Shown here: in pieces, positions 15,816 through 23,545 of the stretch
Position numbering within the stretch: position 1 is the first letter of the stretch
How the letters are laid out: the number at the start of each line of letters is the position of its first letter
Virus record (IMG/VR): IMGVR_UViG_3300035698_009079
Location: 1 to 39,771 of that record
DNA length: 39,771 nt
Strand: one strand, 5' to 3'
Source of the DNA: a virus
The notes under the pieces: generated by a model
What the model was told of the DNA's origin: nothing
What the model saw: only the letters and a program-made list of their open reading frames with translations
Database searches by the model: none
Made by a program: the position numbers and the translations under genes

Positions 15816-16321
15816 TATAAACTCCTTTCGTTTAAATATTTTATTGCTTTATTAAGTAAAAGTACATTATCTCCGAAGCCTCCTAGTGCAGCATTACAAG
15901 GAGAACAAAGTAGACCTCTAACTTTCTTTGTATCGTGGCAATGGTCTACTGCAAGCCTTCTGTTAATTTCTATTTGATGCTTTTCGCATATTAAACATTT
16001 TCCATCTTGAGCTAAAAACATTTCGTTATAATCTTCAAGAGTGATTCCGTATTTACCAATGTTAGATTTTAACAACGAATCTTGTCCTTTTTCTGTCAAT
16101 CTATATGCTCTCGATCTTTCTCTCGCATTGGTTTTAGTTGCACTTGTTTTTGGTCTTCTTTTTCCTGCCTCACTTGCTAACAACTTAACTCTAGGTAATT
16201 TTTTATAATCAGAAACACATTTTCTACATCTCGAATTTACACCAAACTTACCACTATTCTTTTTACAAAATAATGATAAGTCTTTTTCTATTAAACATGT
16301 AGCACACTTTTTAACTTCCAA
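15815..16321 (-). CDS. Free-standing endonuclease VII-like HNH nuclease
   Basis: This 168-residue protein has the recombination endonuclease VII fold in its C-terminal half: Y-G-I-T-L-E-D-Y-N-E-M-F (91-102), zinc cysteines C109/C112 and C139/C142, the catalytic D126-H127 and the N-A-A-L-G-G-F-G-D-N motif after the last cysteine pair. An N-terminal ribbon (C6/C9, C32/C35) precedes a lysine/arginine-rich linker suited to DNA binding. It is inserted between the sheath and tube genes and is not a structural component. Free-standing genes of this kind often behave as homing endonucleases, and a Holliday-junction-cleaving role at packaging is also possible. Confidence 0.88.
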   Translation of the reverse strand: MEVKKCATCLIEKDLSLFCKKNSGKFGVNSRCRKCVSDYKKLPRVKLLASEAGKRRPKTSATKTNARERSRAYRLTEKGQDSLLKSNIGKYGITLEDYNEMFLAQDGKCLICEKHQIEINRRLAVDHCHDTKKVRGLLCSPCNAALGGFGDNVLLLNKAIKYLNERSL

Positions 16322-16329
16322 AATTACCT

Positions 16330-17460
16330 CTATTGGTTAATATTTACGATCACAGAACTTGAGTGTATAGCTCCACTGAACTTAATTGCAAGTTGGATCA
16401 ACGGAGCATTTCTTTCTGCTCTGTCTGAAGGTAATTGTAAAGCTACTGGTTGTGAATAAATATAATAACCACGTTGAGTTATGTTATCAAAAAAGTCTTC
16501 TTGAACACCAAAAGTGTTAGCTGAAGTCCATCGACCTGCCGCTACAAATTCGTTAGTTACTGCCGCTTCACAAATTCTTCTGTAAGCAGATTTTAAACTA
16601 CTAACACCGTTTTCCGTTTGTGCTATTTTAGTTGAAGTTGTAGCTAGTACATTAAATCCTGCAATCTTAAGACTTCCAACAAACCATAGTAAGTTATAAA
16701 CATCATCAAAAAATTTATTCCCACCACTTGTAAATGTTTTTGGCACACCTTGGATACTGATGTAACAGTCTGCACCTGCATCTTGAGCTTTAGTAAGTAG
16801 CGTTTGAGTTATTGTAGGATCTGGTAAAATTCCTGCTAAATCTTTAAGGTGCATTGTTTGAGTAGTCTGACTTCCATTAAAATTTGTGCTTAGTGCTCGT
16901 CCTGCGTAAGCGGCAACAAATTTATGAACTGATAAGTCATCGGCCCCACCATAAAATAAACACCTTGCTTTATCTAAACTTGCAAGTCTGATATTATCAA
17001 ATTTTCCTGTAGCATCTAAATCAGCGGCCGTCCTAGATCCAAAGAATCCTATTTTACTTGTTACTGCCGCAACTGACCCTGCCGCTATGATTGCCGCTTC
17101 ATCTGAAAGATCCGTAGCAATAAACCCAAAATACTGAACTAATGATTCTGTTCTAGTTACTGCCTCTGAAATTTCTTCAGTTTCTAATAATGGAATTATT
17201 ACTAAATAACCTCCACCTGCTAAAATATTTGGTTGTTGTGAAAATACTGATAATGCCTGTGCGTAAGTAACAGATCCACTACCGAAATCCGTAGCGACAT
17301 CACTTGGTTCAAGATAAATTTTATATCCATCAGACCCAAAACTTGCCTCTGGAGTTTCACTTGTAATTATTGCCAAGTTACTTGTGTTATAAGCTCCTGC
17401 ACCTTGACCTACTGCTGAAACTGATACGTTTATTACGTTTTCAATTGATAAATTTGCCAT
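16330..17460 (-). CDS. Contractile tail sheath protein (DUF3383)
   Basis: This 376-residue protein matches the DUF3383 sheath family: N-terminal I-E-N-V-I-N-V-S-V, the Y-L-E-P-S-D-V-A-T-D-F-G-S-G-S segment, the A-A-Y-A-G-R-A-L-S-T-N-F strand and the C-terminal P-L-I-Q-L-A-I-K-F-S-G-A-I-H-S-S-S-V-I-V-N. It forms the outer contractile cylinder and is the clearest proof that this is a myovirus. It precedes the endonuclease and tube genes in the late operon. AGGAGA lies before the ATG. Confidence 0.88.
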   Translation of the reverse strand: MANLSIENVINVSVSAVGQGAGAYNTSNLAIITSETPEASFGSDGYKIYLEPSDVATDFGSGSVTYAQALSVFSQQPNILAGGGYLVIIPLLETEEISEAVTRTESLVQYFGFIATDLSDEAAIIAAGSVAAVTSKIGFFGSRTAADLDATGKFDNIRLASLDKARCLFYGGADDLSVHKFVAAYAGRALSTNFNGSQTTQTMHLKDLAGILPDPTITQTLLTKAQDAGADCYISIQGVPKTFTSGGNKFFDDVYNLLWFVGSLKIAGFNVLATTSTKIAQTENGVSSLKSAYRRICEAAVTNEFVAAGRWTSANTFGVQEDFFDNITQRGYYIYSQPVALQLPSDRAERNAPLIQLAIKFSGAIHSSSVIVNINQ

Positions 17461-17472
17461 CCTATTCTCCTG

Positions 17473-17793
17473 TTATAATTTTTTTAATAACTCTTCAATT
17501 TTTAACTCATTCATCCTAACTTGTGCTGTAATACTGTTTACTATTGCATGGTATTCTTGTCTTAGCGATTTTATTTCAACGTCTTGTTTGTCTATCAAAG
17601 AAGAGTGATCATCTAACCTTCTGTCTTTGTTTATGTCCTTCTCAAGCAATTTTACTATATTTAAGTTTAGATCACCAACTGACCTTTGTAAATTGTCTAG
17701 TACTCTTTTAAAACTACTTATTGTAAAAACCCCTAGAAAGAAGCATAGAGCCGAAACCCCTTGTAATATTAAGCTTATACTTATTCCATCCAT
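17473..17793 (-). CDS. Membrane protein with N-terminal TM segment and coiled coil
   Basis: This 106-residue protein has a single hydrophobic span at about 7-27 (I-L-Q-G-V-S-A-L-C-F-F-L-G-V-F) followed by a long charged coiled coil (L-D-N-L-Q-R-S-V-G-D-L through M-N-E-L-K-I-E-E-L-L-K-K-L). This topology is that of i-spanins (Rz) and also of some holin-associated proteins. It lies between the methyltransferase and the sheath genes, away from the lysis cassette at 5796-7082, so an i-spanin role is uncertain. Confidence 0.6.
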   Translation of the reverse strand: MDGISISLILQGVSALCFFLGVFTISSFKRVLDNLQRSVGDLNLNIVKLLEKDINKDRRLDDHSSLIDKQDVEIKSLRQEYHAIVNSITAQVRMNELKIEELLKKL

Positions 17794-17834
17794 TATTTTT
17801 CTCCGTTACCCTATTTAAACACAATTATTATTTC

Positions 17835-18416
17835 TTATAAAGGTAATTTCCTCATCAAAACTATATCGTCTTGATTGTATAGAATTTCAACTGAATCAGG
17901 TTTATGGTCTAATACTGTTAATTCCCTGTCTGCTGTGCATGTCTTCAAAGTTTCTAGCCAATAAGCCCCGACTTTCATATTTGCAAAAACATACGCATTA
18001 AATTCTAGGTATTTTTCCACTGTCATCATTGGATGAAAGCTATAAATAATATCCTTGTCACTAATATCGTAAGTTGAGTAATCAACATTTGTTATGGCCA
18101 CATCAACACTAGAATTATCAGAAAGAAGAGTAACCATATCAGCATAATAATCTGCATTCAATTCGCAACCACTTAAAACAGATCCATCAAAAAACGAACC
18201 TAAATAAAGTAAGTTCTCACAGTATCCACACCCTAGATCAGTTATTTTCGGACTAGTTACAGTCATAGCTTGAGTAATTAATTCAAATGGTGCTGTATAT
18301 TGAGCGATATATCCATAATAATCAGAACCGTTATCATTCATAGGATCACAAGCAATTGCATCTACAGCTTGAAAAAATGCGTTGTGATTCAATAATTTAT
18401 ATTCTTTTAAACTCAT
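17835..18416 (-). CDS. Class I SAM-dependent methyltransferase in the tail operon
   Basis: This 193-residue protein has motif I I-T-D-L-G-C-G-Y-C-E-N (58-68) and the acidic residue after strand 2 (G-C-E-L-N, E85), so it binds S-adenosylmethionine. The position that is (D/N)PP(Y/F) in DNA methyltransferases reads S-F-H-P-M, which argues against a DNA target. I start at ATG 18414-18416 because AGGAGA lies eight bases upstream and the ATG overlaps the fibre stop (ATGA); the longer frame would begin inside the fibre gene. A substrate in the virion, such as the fibre, is possible. That is inference. Confidence 0.75.
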   Translation of the reverse strand: MSLKEYKLLNHNAFFQAVDAIACDPMNDNGSDYYGYIAQYTAPFELITQAMTVTSPKITDLGCGYCENLLYLGSFFDGSVLSGCELNADYYADMVTLLSDNSSVDVAITNVDYSTYDISDKDIIYSFHPMMTVEKYLEFNAYVFANMKVGAYWLETLKTCTADRELTVLDHKPDSVEILYNQDDIVLMRKLPL

Positions 18417-19582
18417 TCGTAATTCTCCTGTATGTCGAAATAAATATCCCAAACATATGAATATTTTAATGTGCTTTCCATTCGACCGACTATGGCCGTT
18501 GTTTTAGCATTTGGTACTATAGTAAAGTTTAAATTTCCTAGTGCTTCATGTGAAACGGTTTCAGTTTTAAATTCGATTACGTGCTGCCCTTTTGATGAAG
18601 TATATCCACTAGCAACACCTTCGTAAACGTTTGTACCGCTTAGTGAAGTGTTTCTAACAACTACTTTATAAGCTACTGAGAATGACCCTTTGGAGCGCAT
18701 AGAGACTGCAAGTGATGTATCATCAGTTGTTATTGAAAGTGTTGTTTCCTGACTGTGATAAACACTACGAATATTTCCATCACGCGATATTGTAGCTTTA
18801 GTGTTAAACACTGTGAGAGGTACGTCTTTATCTGGTTTCTCTATATTTAATAGTCCGACTATAGTTGTGTTTCCTGCACCTATGGACATTCCAATAGTGT
18901 TAACTTCAGCCATTTGTGTGCCGTTACATGAGAAGCCAACCGTATGTGCTGCTCTCGCAAACATTCCTGTCCTACCACTCTTTAATCCGTATGCGACTGC
19001 TGATGATGTACCTAAATCCCTAGAGTAAAAAAGAGATGCGCAATAGATACCTAGTGCATCTGAATAATTATCAACACCTTGTTTAATTAATTTACCTGTA
19101 GTTCCATCAAAAAATGCTGTCTTATATGTTGTGACTGATGCAGGCCCTACAACATACGAGGATAAATCTTGATCACCTGTATTTGTTCCTGATTGATTAT
19201 CGAGATTACTTTCTTGAGCATCAGTCATAAATCTTTTGTTAGACGAATCAGATATATTTGAGGTCGTAGTAGTATCCGCATTCACAACATTACTTAAACC
19301 AACTTGAGTTTGCGTAACTCCATGTGGATTATCACTTGGTAAACTGTCGTGTCTTGATTCGGTTAAATATTGAGCATGACTATCAACTGATAAATTAGTT
19401 AACAGACTATGATCTGTAGTTCCTGCAGGCCCAGTGTCACCTTGAGAACCTTGCGCCCCTTGAGTACCTAAAGTTGAAACAATAACGCTTTTAGATTCTT
19501 CAGTAACAACCACTTTAGTAATTTCTTCCGTTACTGTTATAGCAGGTACGCAATCGCTAATTGTTATTGTTGGATTACTCAT
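18413..19582 (-). CDS. Tail fibre protein with short collagen-like stalk
   Basis: This 389-residue protein has an N-terminal region of valine-rich strands, a short collagen-like G-X-Y run (G-T-Q-G-A-Q-G-S-Q-G-D-T-G-P-A-G, about 40-55) and then a motif common in tail fibres (P-H-G-V-T-Q-T-Q-V-G-L-S-N-V-V-N-A-D-T). The C-terminal 230 residues are beta-rich and have no obvious peptidase or lyase motif. It overlaps the preceding small structural gene by four bases and the methyltransferase by four, so the set is translated together. It probably forms a fibre or a head/neck appendage, since it lies near neck genes. Confidence 0.75.
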   Translation of the reverse strand: MSNPTITISDCVPAITVTEEITKVVVTEESKSVIVSTLGTQGAQGSQGDTGPAGTTDHSLLTNLSVDSHAQYLTESRHDSLPSDNPHGVTQTQVGLSNVVNADTTTTSNISDSSNKRFMTDAQESNLDNQSGTNTGDQDLSSYVVGPASVTTYKTAFFDGTTGKLIKQGVDNYSDALGIYCASLFYSRDLGTSSAVAYGLKSGRTGMFARAAHTVGFSCNGTQMAEVNTIGMSIGAGNTTIVGLLNIEKPDKDVPLTVFNTKATISRDGNIRSVYHSQETTLSITTDDTSLAVSMRSKGSFSVAYKVVVRNTSLSGTNVYEGVASGYTSSKGQHVIEFKTETVSHEALGNLNFTIVPNAKTTAIVGRMESTLKYSYVWDIYFDIQENYE

Positions 19583-19950
19583 CTTGTAACCTCTGGACTC
19601 AATTCAACAACACCTTGAAGCCATCTTTGTATTACACCGCCATTATTACTTTCAATATCATAAGGGAATTTCACATTTGTTCTATCTATTGTTTTTTGAA
19701 CAGGTAATACAATAGCCGTAGAAGTTGCGTTGGATAAAGACACCTCGACTTCTCCAGTATTTGTAACTTGATTTAAAACACTGAATGAAAATGATGCAAC
19801 AATGTCAGGACTAGAAACATAAGCTCTAAATTGACCTGTGAATGTATATCCAGTTATATCTATTGGAGAGGAGTTTTCGTCCACGATAGTTAATAGAAGC
19901 TTGTAGTCTGTACCTTGGCATATTGTTATAGTATAATTACCTGCTGACAT
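19579..19950 (-). CDS. Beta-sandwich fibre-support protein, unknown family
   Basis: This 123-residue beta-rich protein contains T-I-T-I-C-Q-G-T-D-Y-K-L-L-L-T-I followed by P-I-D-I-T-G-Y-T-F-T-G-Q-F-R, a pattern seen in the small BppU-like N-terminal domains of phage baseplate or fibre proteins. It lies directly upstream of the fibre gene with an ATGA overlap, suggesting that it caps, anchors or trims that fibre. The family is guessed from pattern only. Confidence 0.6.
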   Translation of the reverse strand: MSAGNYTITICQGTDYKLLLTIVDENSSPIDITGYTFTGQFRAYVSSPDIVASFSFSVLNQVTNTGEVEVSLSNATSTAIVLPVQKTIDRTNVKFPYDIESNNGGVIQRWLQGVVELSPEVTR

Positions 19951-19959
19951 ATTATTATC

Positions 19960-20673
19960 CTAGTTTGTTGCAATTTCTACATCACTGAAATTTTCGTAGA
20001 AATCTGTATTTTGAATATTTTTATTACTGTAACTCATACTGAAAGTTATGTTAAATCTATAAGGTATTGCAGATCCCTCTACTTGAGAAAGATCATTAAA
20101 TGAAACTGGATTTAAACCAATACTCATACTGTTTGCGTCCTGGACTCTTTGTGAGTAAGCCGACCTTATTGCCATGACTACATTTTCTTTCATGTTATAT
20201 GCTGCAAGTGTCCTGCTCAATATGTCTATAGAAATATTTGCATTACTATTAGTGGAAAGAATTTCTGTTTCACCTGTATAGTCGCTACTCGATGATACTA
20301 TTTTAACACTATTAAATTTTATAGCTATATAAACTCTATTATCTCTTGGAATAGTTATTTTCTGATTATATATATAAATTTGATTATCGCTTACACCTGT
20401 GAATTTCTGTATTATTTTTGAGAGTACTTGCAGCTCATTAAATACATATATACTTATAGATTTTCTTGCTCCAACATCATCTGTCGCAATTATCACCTGG
20501 ACACCTGTGTCTATAGAATTAGGCCCTGTGTATAATCCACTTGCAGAATCAATACTTCCACCATCTCCACTTCCTAAAGAGTACACATAAGGTGCTGTGC
20601 CTCCTGATGCCTGTACTACTAATTTTCCACCAGGCCTTAAGAAATATGTGCTTGCATTTATTTCTAGTGCCAT
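19960..20673 (-). CDS. Neck/tail terminator-like protein with N-terminal Ig-like domain
   Basis: The protein has 237 residues in two parts. Residues 1-75 form an Ig-like module with S-G-G-T-A-P-Y-V-Y-S, G-S-I-D-S-A-S-G-L-Y-T and a D-D-V-G-A-R-K-S-I-S strand. From about 80, Q-V-L-S-K-I-I-Q-K-F-T-G through M-R-F/N-I-T-F-S-M-S-Y resembles the LIC_12616/gp12-like neck terminator family, which caps the tail before head joining. The gene order (DUF4054, a completion protein, another neck protein, this gene) supports the neck. The extra Ig module is not usual for terminators and would project from the neck. Moderate confidence. Confidence 0.65.
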   Translation of the reverse strand: MALEINASTYFLRPGGKLVVQASGGTAPYVYSLGSGDGGSIDSASGLYTGPNSIDTGVQVIIATDDVGARKSISIYVFNELQVLSKIIQKFTGVSDNQIYIYNQKITIPRDNRVYIAIKFNSVKIVSSSSDYTGETEILSTNSNANISIDILSRTLAAYNMKENVVMAIRSAYSQRVQDANSMSIGLNPVSFNDLSQVEGSAIPYRFNITFSMSYSNKNIQNTDFYENFSDVEIATN

Positions 20674-21053
20674 TATTGAAAGTCCTCTATTGCGTGATAT
20701 TCAAAATAACCGTATTTGTTATGATCCATTCTATCCATTACTCTGTACTCAATGCCAAGATAAGATAGCTTGTCATCTGGTTTTAATTCCAATGAAGGTT
20801 CTGAGTGAATAGTAAACCACTTTTCAACTCGCTGGCCTTCTGGCTTCATTCTAACGGCCTGGGGAGACATGGCCTGCCATACACCTTGGAAAGTAACGTT
20901 GGCCTCTGTCTCTACTACTTTATAATTTACTATAGTTTTAGTTATGGTAGTGAAGGTAATCTTTTGAAACCAATTTTTCATAGCGATAGAAACATTAGGG
21001 AGAGTTCCCGAATCTTGATCTAGCGTTCTGGACGATGCGTTTTTAAAAATCAT
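20673..21053 (-). CDS. Neck / head-closure protein
   Basis: This 126-residue protein has the pattern V-T-F-Q-G-V-W-Q-A-M-S-P-Q-A-V followed by M-K-P-E-G-Q-R-V-E-K-W and, near the end, Y-R-V-M-D-R-M-D-H-N-K-Y-G-Y-F-E-Y-H. I recognise it as a recurring phage neck family located between the minor tail completion protein and the terminator. It overlaps the previous gene by four bases and its stop touches the next start. The exact function (stopper or connector) cannot be told from sequence. Confidence 0.6.
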   Translation of the reverse strand: MIFKNASSRTLDQDSGTLPNVSIAMKNWFQKITFTTITKTIVNYKVVETEANVTFQGVWQAMSPQAVRMKPEGQRVEKWFTIHSEPSLELKPDDKLSYLGIEYRVMDRMDHNKYGYFEYHAIEDFQ

Positions 21054-21511
21054 GCCACCACCTTAGTTGTTATAGAATCTCTCAATTGCTGTGTCTCAAC
21101 TAATGTCTGCTGAACTTTCTTATTTTTCATATTAGAAGGAGGCCATTGTCCAAACCCACCTGTATCAAATGCGTCTAAGACAACTCTCTCTGCGATCAAT
21201 GCTAACTTCTTAGCGAGTGATTCCAGGCCACCTTCCTTAACAATCTCCTTTAAAGTATTTTTACTCATTATTCCAGACTTCTTTACATATTGGTCGAATT
21301 TTTCCTGAAGAGGTAACATTAAAAATGACCTCTGTGGAATATTCTCTGTACCAAACTCATGCACGAGGCCTATGTCTGCGTTAGTTAGTTTATCTTCATC
21401 TTTTCTTTGTGCTTTTTCACCCATGATACCAATGAGAATTTGAGGGAAATCCTGTCCGAACATTTTTTCGATCTTAACCATTGTTTTTGTATCTACGGTA
21501 TCTTGACTCAT
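21050..21511 (-). CDS. Tail completion / virion morphogenesis protein (HK97 gp10 or Mu gpG-like)
   Basis: This 153-residue protein contains D-I-G-L-V-H-E-F-G-T-E-N-I-P-Q-R-S-F-L, the hallmark of tail completion proteins of the HK97 gp10 and P2 gpS/Mu gpG groups, and near the end G-F-G-Q-W-P-P-S-N and L-V-E-T-Q-Q-L-R-D-S-I-T. It overlaps both neighbours by four bases. It is needed to finish the head-tail interface and lies between the DUF4054 protein and the next neck gene, as expected. Confidence 0.8.
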   Translation of the reverse strand: MSQDTVDTKTMVKIEKMFGQDFPQILIGIMGEKAQRKDEDKLTNADIGLVHEFGTENIPQRSFLMLPLQEKFDQYVKKSGIMSKNTLKEIVKEGGLESLAKKLALIAERVVLDAFDTGGFGQWPPSNMKNKKVQQTLVETQQLRDSITTKVVA

Positions 21512-21942
21512 GCTAATGTCGCCCCCGTAACTGTATAGATATTTCCTGCTAGTCTAGGGTATATCATCATCAAATACTGAGATCCGTAATTGGTTCTAGT
21601 AAGCCATGCGAAATTTGGATCGTTCGCTATACCTGTAGGTATTGACTGACTGACTGAAACAGATCCAACACTTTTGCTCGATGTATTCCATTCAAAACTT
21701 CCACTTATCCCTTGTGACGATGCTTGCAGGTTCATCGAGAGATAGTGTGCTGTCAATAAATAATATCCTATATTGTACTCGGCTTGGTCACAGAATAAAC
21801 TTTCTGCTATTTGGCAAACTGACATATCAAATGCTTTTTGAATATCTTCATCTAAAACATTTTTTGATATGTCATACCCGAAAGGAAAGTCACGAATAAA
21901 ATATGTCTTAAAATCATCAATACTCGGACTGACAAAAGCCAT
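21508..21942 (-). CDS. Head-tail connector protein (DUF4054)
   Basis: This 144-residue, mainly helical protein resembles the DUF4054 family of head-completion proteins. N-terminal F-V-S-P-S-I-D-D-F-K-T-Y-F is followed by D-E-D-I-Q-K-A-F-D-M-S, Y-Y-L-L-T-A-H-Y-L-S-M-N-L and C-terminal N-Y-G-S-Q-Y-L-M-M-I-Y-P. It is the first gene after the major capsid gene and the hairpin at 21964-21992, so it opens the neck block. AAGGAG precedes the ATG. Confidence 0.75.
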   Translation of the reverse strand: MAFVSPSIDDFKTYFIRDFPFGYDISKNVLDEDIQKAFDMSVCQIAESLFCDQAEYNIGYYLLTAHYLSMNLQASSQGISGSFEWNTSSKSVGSVSVSQSIPTGIANDPNFAWLTRTNYGSQYLMMIYPRLAGNIYTVTGATLA

Positions 21943-21954
21943 GTGTAACTCCTT

Positions 21955-21992
21955 ATTTTAGAAAAGGCCCCGAGCTTTTAAACTCAGGGCTT
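21955..21992 (-). terminator. Rho-independent terminator-like hairpin after the major capsid gene
   Basis: On the minus strand AAGCCCTGAG (21983-21992) pairs with CTCGGGGCCTT (21964-21974) around an 8-base loop with one bulge, followed by TTTTCTAAAAT. It begins 24 bases after the capsid stop. No promoter is visible behind it, so read-through must feed the neck and tail genes. This would lower their expression relative to the capsid. Confidence 0.7.
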
Positions 21993-22015
21993 ATTTTATT
22001 AGACTCTAAAACTAA

Positions 22016-23032
22016 TTAGAAATCAAAATAAAGAAGTTCTTGTGGTCTGTAAGCTAATGCTCCAGTGAACTGACCGTAACCTACGTTTTGGAAAGAAAAG
22101 TTATCAATAGAGTTAGCAAGTGTATTTGTATAATCCACTGGAATATCCATTCTTAAGCTTTCTTCTTCAGAGTTATAAAGTGCATATCTCTGAACACCTA
22201 AACCACTTATCGAGCTTTCAGCATAAGCACATGGCTTAATTTGGAAGCTTGGATTACCAGTCATTACTCTAAAAGTATCTTGAAGAACTTCTAAAGTTGA
22301 CTTGATATGGAAGTCAGCGTTTGAAGGTGATGCTAGTCCTAAGTAATCCGATTCAGGGATTACAAAGTGAGTAGGCATTGCCGTTCTATTACAGTTAGCT
22401 CTATATGCTTCAAGAACACCTGCAGTAAAAGCCTTAAGCTCTGTACCAGTCATTGAAGAAATTGCCTTAGTAATTAAAGCTGTGTTAGAAGTGATCCCTG
22501 CTTGGTTTAATAAACCTTTAACTGAAGCATTTCCTTCCATCCCAATAAATGCGATTTTTTGAATACCAAGATCCCAGTTTTTCTTTCTTGATTTTTCTTT
22601 AGCAGTAACTAGATCCCAGTTACCTGATTTTGAAGCATGTTCAAGATCAAATAAAGTCCATCCAATTTGCTTTGCCCAGTTGTTAACAGCAATGTCAACA
22701 GAATCAACACCTGCATCTCCAACAGCTAGTGAAGAATTGTTAGCACCAGTATTAAGCATACCAGTCTCAAAGCTATCAGCTAGTGAGAAGCTTCTATAAG
22801 TAGTAAGCTGAGTACTCCATGCACCTTCACCAACTCTTACTGGGAGATAGTCTGCAGGAGCAATTTCAAAAAACTTTTGCTCTGAAACTTTTTTCATAAT
22901 TGTAGTAAGAGAAGTAATATCTACTTGATACCCTAATGCGTTTACTGATTTTTCTAGGTTGTTTGCTATCTTAGCTTCACGGTTACTTAGTGTAATCGGT
23001 TGGCCTTGTGAATTTAAAATTACTTTTTTCAT
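22016..23032 (-). CDS. Major capsid protein (DUF2184, HK97 fold)
   Basis: This 338-residue protein matches the DUF2184 capsid family. Signature parts are F-F-E-I-A-P-A-D-Y-L-P-V-R-V-G-E-G-A-W, the W-A-K-Q-I-G-W-T-L-F-D-L-E strand, N-W-D-L-V-T-A-K-E-K-S-R-K-K-N-W-D and the C-terminal G-A-L-A-Y-R-P. It follows the decoration and DUF2213 genes, the standard order of this head type, and is followed by a terminator hairpin. AAGGAGA precedes the ATG. It has few GGCC sites, unlike most of the window. Confidence 0.9.
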   Translation of the reverse strand: MKKVILNSQGQPITLSNREAKIANNLEKSVNALGYQVDITSLTTIMKKVSEQKFFEIAPADYLPVRVGEGAWSTQLTTYRSFSLADSFETGMLNTGANNSSLAVGDAGVDSVDIAVNNWAKQIGWTLFDLEHASKSGNWDLVTAKEKSRKKNWDLGIQKIAFIGMEGNASVKGLLNQAGITSNTALITKAISSMTGTELKAFTAGVLEAYRANCNRTAMPTHFVIPESDYLGLASPSNADFHIKSTLEVLQDTFRVMTGNPSFQIKPCAYAESSISGLGVQRYALYNSEEESLRMDIPVDYTNTLANSIDNFSFQNVGYGQFTGALAYRPQELLYFDF

Positions 23033-23056
23033 TATATTCTCCTTAAGGTTTTTTAA

Positions 23057-23518
23057 TTATGCTACTGCAGCTTGGTTAAATCCGATTAATACTCTTATAA
23101 TATCTCCGTCGGCCGCTGCTTTATCTAAAGCTAAACCTAGAATTGATTTACCTGAAGTTGCAGTTGCTACTTTTTGACCTGCGATTACTGGCATAACTAA
23201 TCCACCTCTTGCGATTGCTGCACTTGCTTCCATATAAATTACAGAACCAACAGAAACAATTTCAAGATACTTATCTAAAGGAAAATTAACGTCCTTAATG
23301 TTGTAAGCTACTGCACCAAAAATGATTTCTGTATCTGCCGCTAGTGCAGTTACTCTAGGAACTGAACCTGCAACGTCTACCATCTTAACTAATTGGCCTG
23401 GAACTAATGCTGCTGCTTCATCGGATGCTACTTGACAAGGAATTGTGATCCCTGAAAAACGTAGGTCAACGATACCTTTTTCTACTGATTGACTAAATTG
23501 ATTTTGCGATTGTGCCAT
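23057..23518 (-). CDS. Capsid decoration / cement protein (DUF2190-like)
   Basis: This 153-residue protein is alanine/valine-rich and beta-structured. It contains C-Q-V-A-S-D-E-A-A-A-L-V-P-G-Q-L-V and, at the end, K-S-I-L-G-L-A-L-D-K-A-A-A-D-G-D-I-I-R-V-L-I-G-F, which is the pattern of small capsid-cement proteins that bind the outside of HK97-type shells. It lies between the DUF2213 gene and the capsid gene. GAGG just upstream of the ATG is the ribosome binding site. Confidence 0.75.
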   Translation of the reverse strand: MAQSQNQFSQSVEKGIVDLRFSGITIPCQVASDEAAALVPGQLVKMVDVAGSVPRVTALAADTEIIFGAVAYNIKDVNFPLDKYLEIVSVGSVIYMEASAAIARGGLVMPVIAGQKVATATSGKSILGLALDKAAADGDIIRVLIGFNQAAVA

Positions 23519-23545
23519 TTCGGCCTCCTTAATTCTTTGTTATTA

